Positions 61,801 through 64,000 of a stretch of DNA of 64,000 nt are shown here, in pieces. The notes beneath the pieces were generated by a model. It worked only from the letters and a program-made list of their open reading frames with translations, ran no database searches and had not been told where the DNA came from. Position 1 is the stretch's first letter. Each line of letters starts with the position of its first letter. The position numbers and the translations under genes were made by a program. Source of the stretch: Thamnaconus septentrionalis (taxonomy: Eukaryota; Chordata; Actinopteri; Tetraodontiformes; Monacanthidae); the NCBI GenBank assembly GCA_009823395.1, contig CM020503.1:4616501-4680500 (forward strand), read 5' to 3'.

Positions 61801-64000
61801 ATCCAAGCAAATTGAATCTTTGTCTGGTTTATGGCTTCTATTTCAGGTTTCCATATTTTATCAATCCCTGTTATAATTAAAGACAAAAAATGAGATAGTC
61901 TGACTCTCTAATAAACAATTAACTTCAGCTGGCCACATTATTGATGACAGCCAGTTTCTAAACTTTCCAACCTTGCCAAATTATCAGAAAGTCAAGTCAA
62001 CTATTCAACTGAAACACTTCTGACAAATCAAAACTTTTGACTGATATACAGTCAGGGTCAAGAGCAGTACAGCTACAGCCATTGTTCTGGTGGTAAATGT
62101 TGTTATTGAAACCCGGAAGGCTCCACAGTGCTGCTTTATTTTCGCATCTCTGTTCATCACAAGCTCAATAGGTTCATTGTGGTCAGAATGGAGAACAGTC
62201 CAACAAAATGGCCATTCACAACTGAGCTTTGAGAGCCATTGCATCACATTTCAGTTTTACCTGCTTTTTTATTTAAGATATGTTCATAATTTTTTTTAAA
62301 TAAAATAAAATAAAATCCAATTGGTTCCCATTCTACAATGACAGACATAAACACTAAATGCACTTTGCATCAAATGTTAACAACCCAGTTTAAAAAAAAA
62401 AAAAAAGTTTCATCTTTTAGGGATTTGATTGGCTTAATTTATAAATAAACATGAAGTATCTTGTGAAAATGATTAAATGAAGTATTTGAGCAATCAAACT
62501 TGACACATTGGCCAGCTAAAACTTGTTAGCGCCACCTCTAAAAGTGTCCTGCAATACACAGATGATTCACCTCCGACGCTCTGTTTACCACAGAGCTCTG
62601 GCAGTTAGAGCCAACTGTGGCACCCACACTCATCACCCAACACTGTGAGGTAGCGGAGTGGTTGTCGCCAAGTCTGTGGAGGAAACTTTTTTTTTGTCAT
62701 ATTATTACAGGTAAGGACACCGTGGGTAAACTACACTCATATTGACGTCATTTCTTAGTGAGAAACTTCATGCACAGGAAAACAGTCGCACTTTTTTCAC
62801 CAAACACAGAATGGCCACAAAGCAAGTGTGCACAATTGTCTGGCAAGGACTTTAATTGGTGACTAATAGTGAGAGTGATGATGAGACCAGAATTCTGGCA
62901 CCTTCTGATCGTCTCACATGGCCAGGAATGACGAGCTGTCCTCACCTGCGACCCACTCAGTGCCAAGCAGTTCTGAACCACCACTCAAAACAGAACATTT
63001 TAGACGTCATCATCAAGGTGGATTCCTTTTGATTAACAGGACTTTTAACTGTTTTTTTGTTTTTTTAGAAACTATTTAGAGTTTTCGTATTTTTCCCAGT
63101 CCAACCATTACTTCCTCCCAGCGCCTGCCTTGACACCAGGAATGTCATGATTTCCAAGCATCGCACTGGGGAGGGATTCAGAAATACAACCTGCGTATTT
63201 TGCTATTTTTATGGCAGCCAACTCTTGTCCTCCTGTTTGAGGAGCCGTTTTTTTTTTTTTTTTTTTCTTTTAAAGAGGATGAAGTGGGAAGGTTGCCATG
63301 GAACCTCCCCACTGGCTCGGGATCCAGACTTCTCTTCTCCACATTCTCTCCGTTTTTAATTCTCCTCTGATTCATTTTGACTCCTCGCCCAGATGGGTTG
63401 TCTCACACAGACGCACCATTTTTGGCCATTTCCTGCTCGCTGCCTCTCCTCTCCTTGCACCTCCTCTGGCGCGTCCTTCGTTTTGACAGTCCGGCTCCGG
63501 ACTCGGCCGGCTTGGCTGACAGCTCACCTGGAGAGGAGGCCACCGGGGTCGGCGCCCTGAAGCTGGCACCTGTGTCGGCTCACACAGGGGAGCAAACACT
63601 GGTGGACATAACGCACACCAACACACGGAAGCTCTGGGCAGATGGGCAAAGCGGCTTTGTGACAGCGTTGTCTCCATTCTGCAAAAATAACAAGATTCAG
63701 AATAATATTTAACTTTAAAATGTTGCCAAAGTTTTGTATAATTGTATAATCCTAAAGTTATACCTCTTTAAAAAAAAAAGCATCTGCTTTATATGCAACT
63801 TGCTCCACTCATTCAAATGGCCTGCAGTGAAAGTTTCAGTTTGATCTGCTCCGCTAAACTCAATGTCACTGTGGCGAAATGGTAAAAACGGAGAGGAGGG
63901 GGGGGGATTGCTCGACAACGCCAGAATGTGGCAAGGCGCAAAGGGCCCGGGCGAGCATTTGTGTGGCAGCCTGCGCAGAGCACGAGGACGTGCTTGTGAA
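58890..64000. other. Non-coding, no gene recognised
   Basis: AT-rich with T-runs at 60544-60560 and 63249-63266. Paired ATGACATCAT/ATGATGTCAT motifs at 61188-61212 form a local inverted repeat. The CpG-richer 63460-63600 region carries open frames on both strands but no recognised protein. Nothing else seen. Confidence 0.5.

Noticed and set aside
1..64000. CRISPR arrays, operons or prokaryotic mobile elements
   Set aside because: No spaced direct-repeat arrays or compact co-directional genes; simple repeats and introns point to a vertebrate genome.

Overview
The window looks like teleost fish nuclear DNA. The evidence is long AT-rich non-coding stretches, very dense (AC)n/(GT)n microsatellites, tRNA-headed SINEs of fish type, a dead IR/DR Tc1-like transposon with a DD34E transposase, short hAT-, Harbinger- and TTAA-type non-autonomous elements, and one GC-rich, CpG-rich intron-containing gene with a TATA promoter. 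No bacterial, viral or organellar gene organisation is visible. The species cannot be fixed from the sequence. This reading is from pattern recognition and hand translation only.

The one gene I can support is on the plus strand at about 51.37-54.8 kb. A CCAAT box, GC boxes and a TATATAG box precede a short first exon. A small intron follows, then a GC-rich second exon encoding a two-pass membrane protein whose C-terminal half resembles TMEM100 (ATGGTE, a YRC..PF start to the first helix, CW after the second helix, a basic tail). A start at 51555 spliced to 51793 gives 227 residues. An alternative acceptor 16 bases upstream breaks that frame and would force a shorter 164-residue form. A very G-rich run follows the stop codon directly.

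The rest is intergenic. From 1 to 9 kb: a C-rich tract, a GA array, a perfect 77-bp direct repeat, and a fragment of a Tc1/mariner-like repeat. From 9 to 13 kb: three tRNA-derived SINEs from two families. From 13 to 33 kb: microsatellites and a CpG-bearing block at 29 kb with no recognised gene. From 33 to 38 kb: a TTAA-flanked 483-bp MITE, then a Tc1-like transposon interrupted by a SINE with a perfect 13-bp target-site duplication. From 41 to 49 kb: a LINE reverse-transcriptase 3' remnant, a 35-bp minisatellite, a 731-bp hAT-like element carrying a tRNA-like sequence, and another SINE. From 55.9 to 59 kb: a 776-bp element with 17-bp inverted termini and a further SINE with a LINE-type tail. 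A palindrome containing TGACATCA/TGATGTCA recurs five times across the window.

No new multi-gene system was found. The best leads are the splice/start arrangement and the 3' G-rich run of the TMEM100-like gene, and the dispersed palindrome family.
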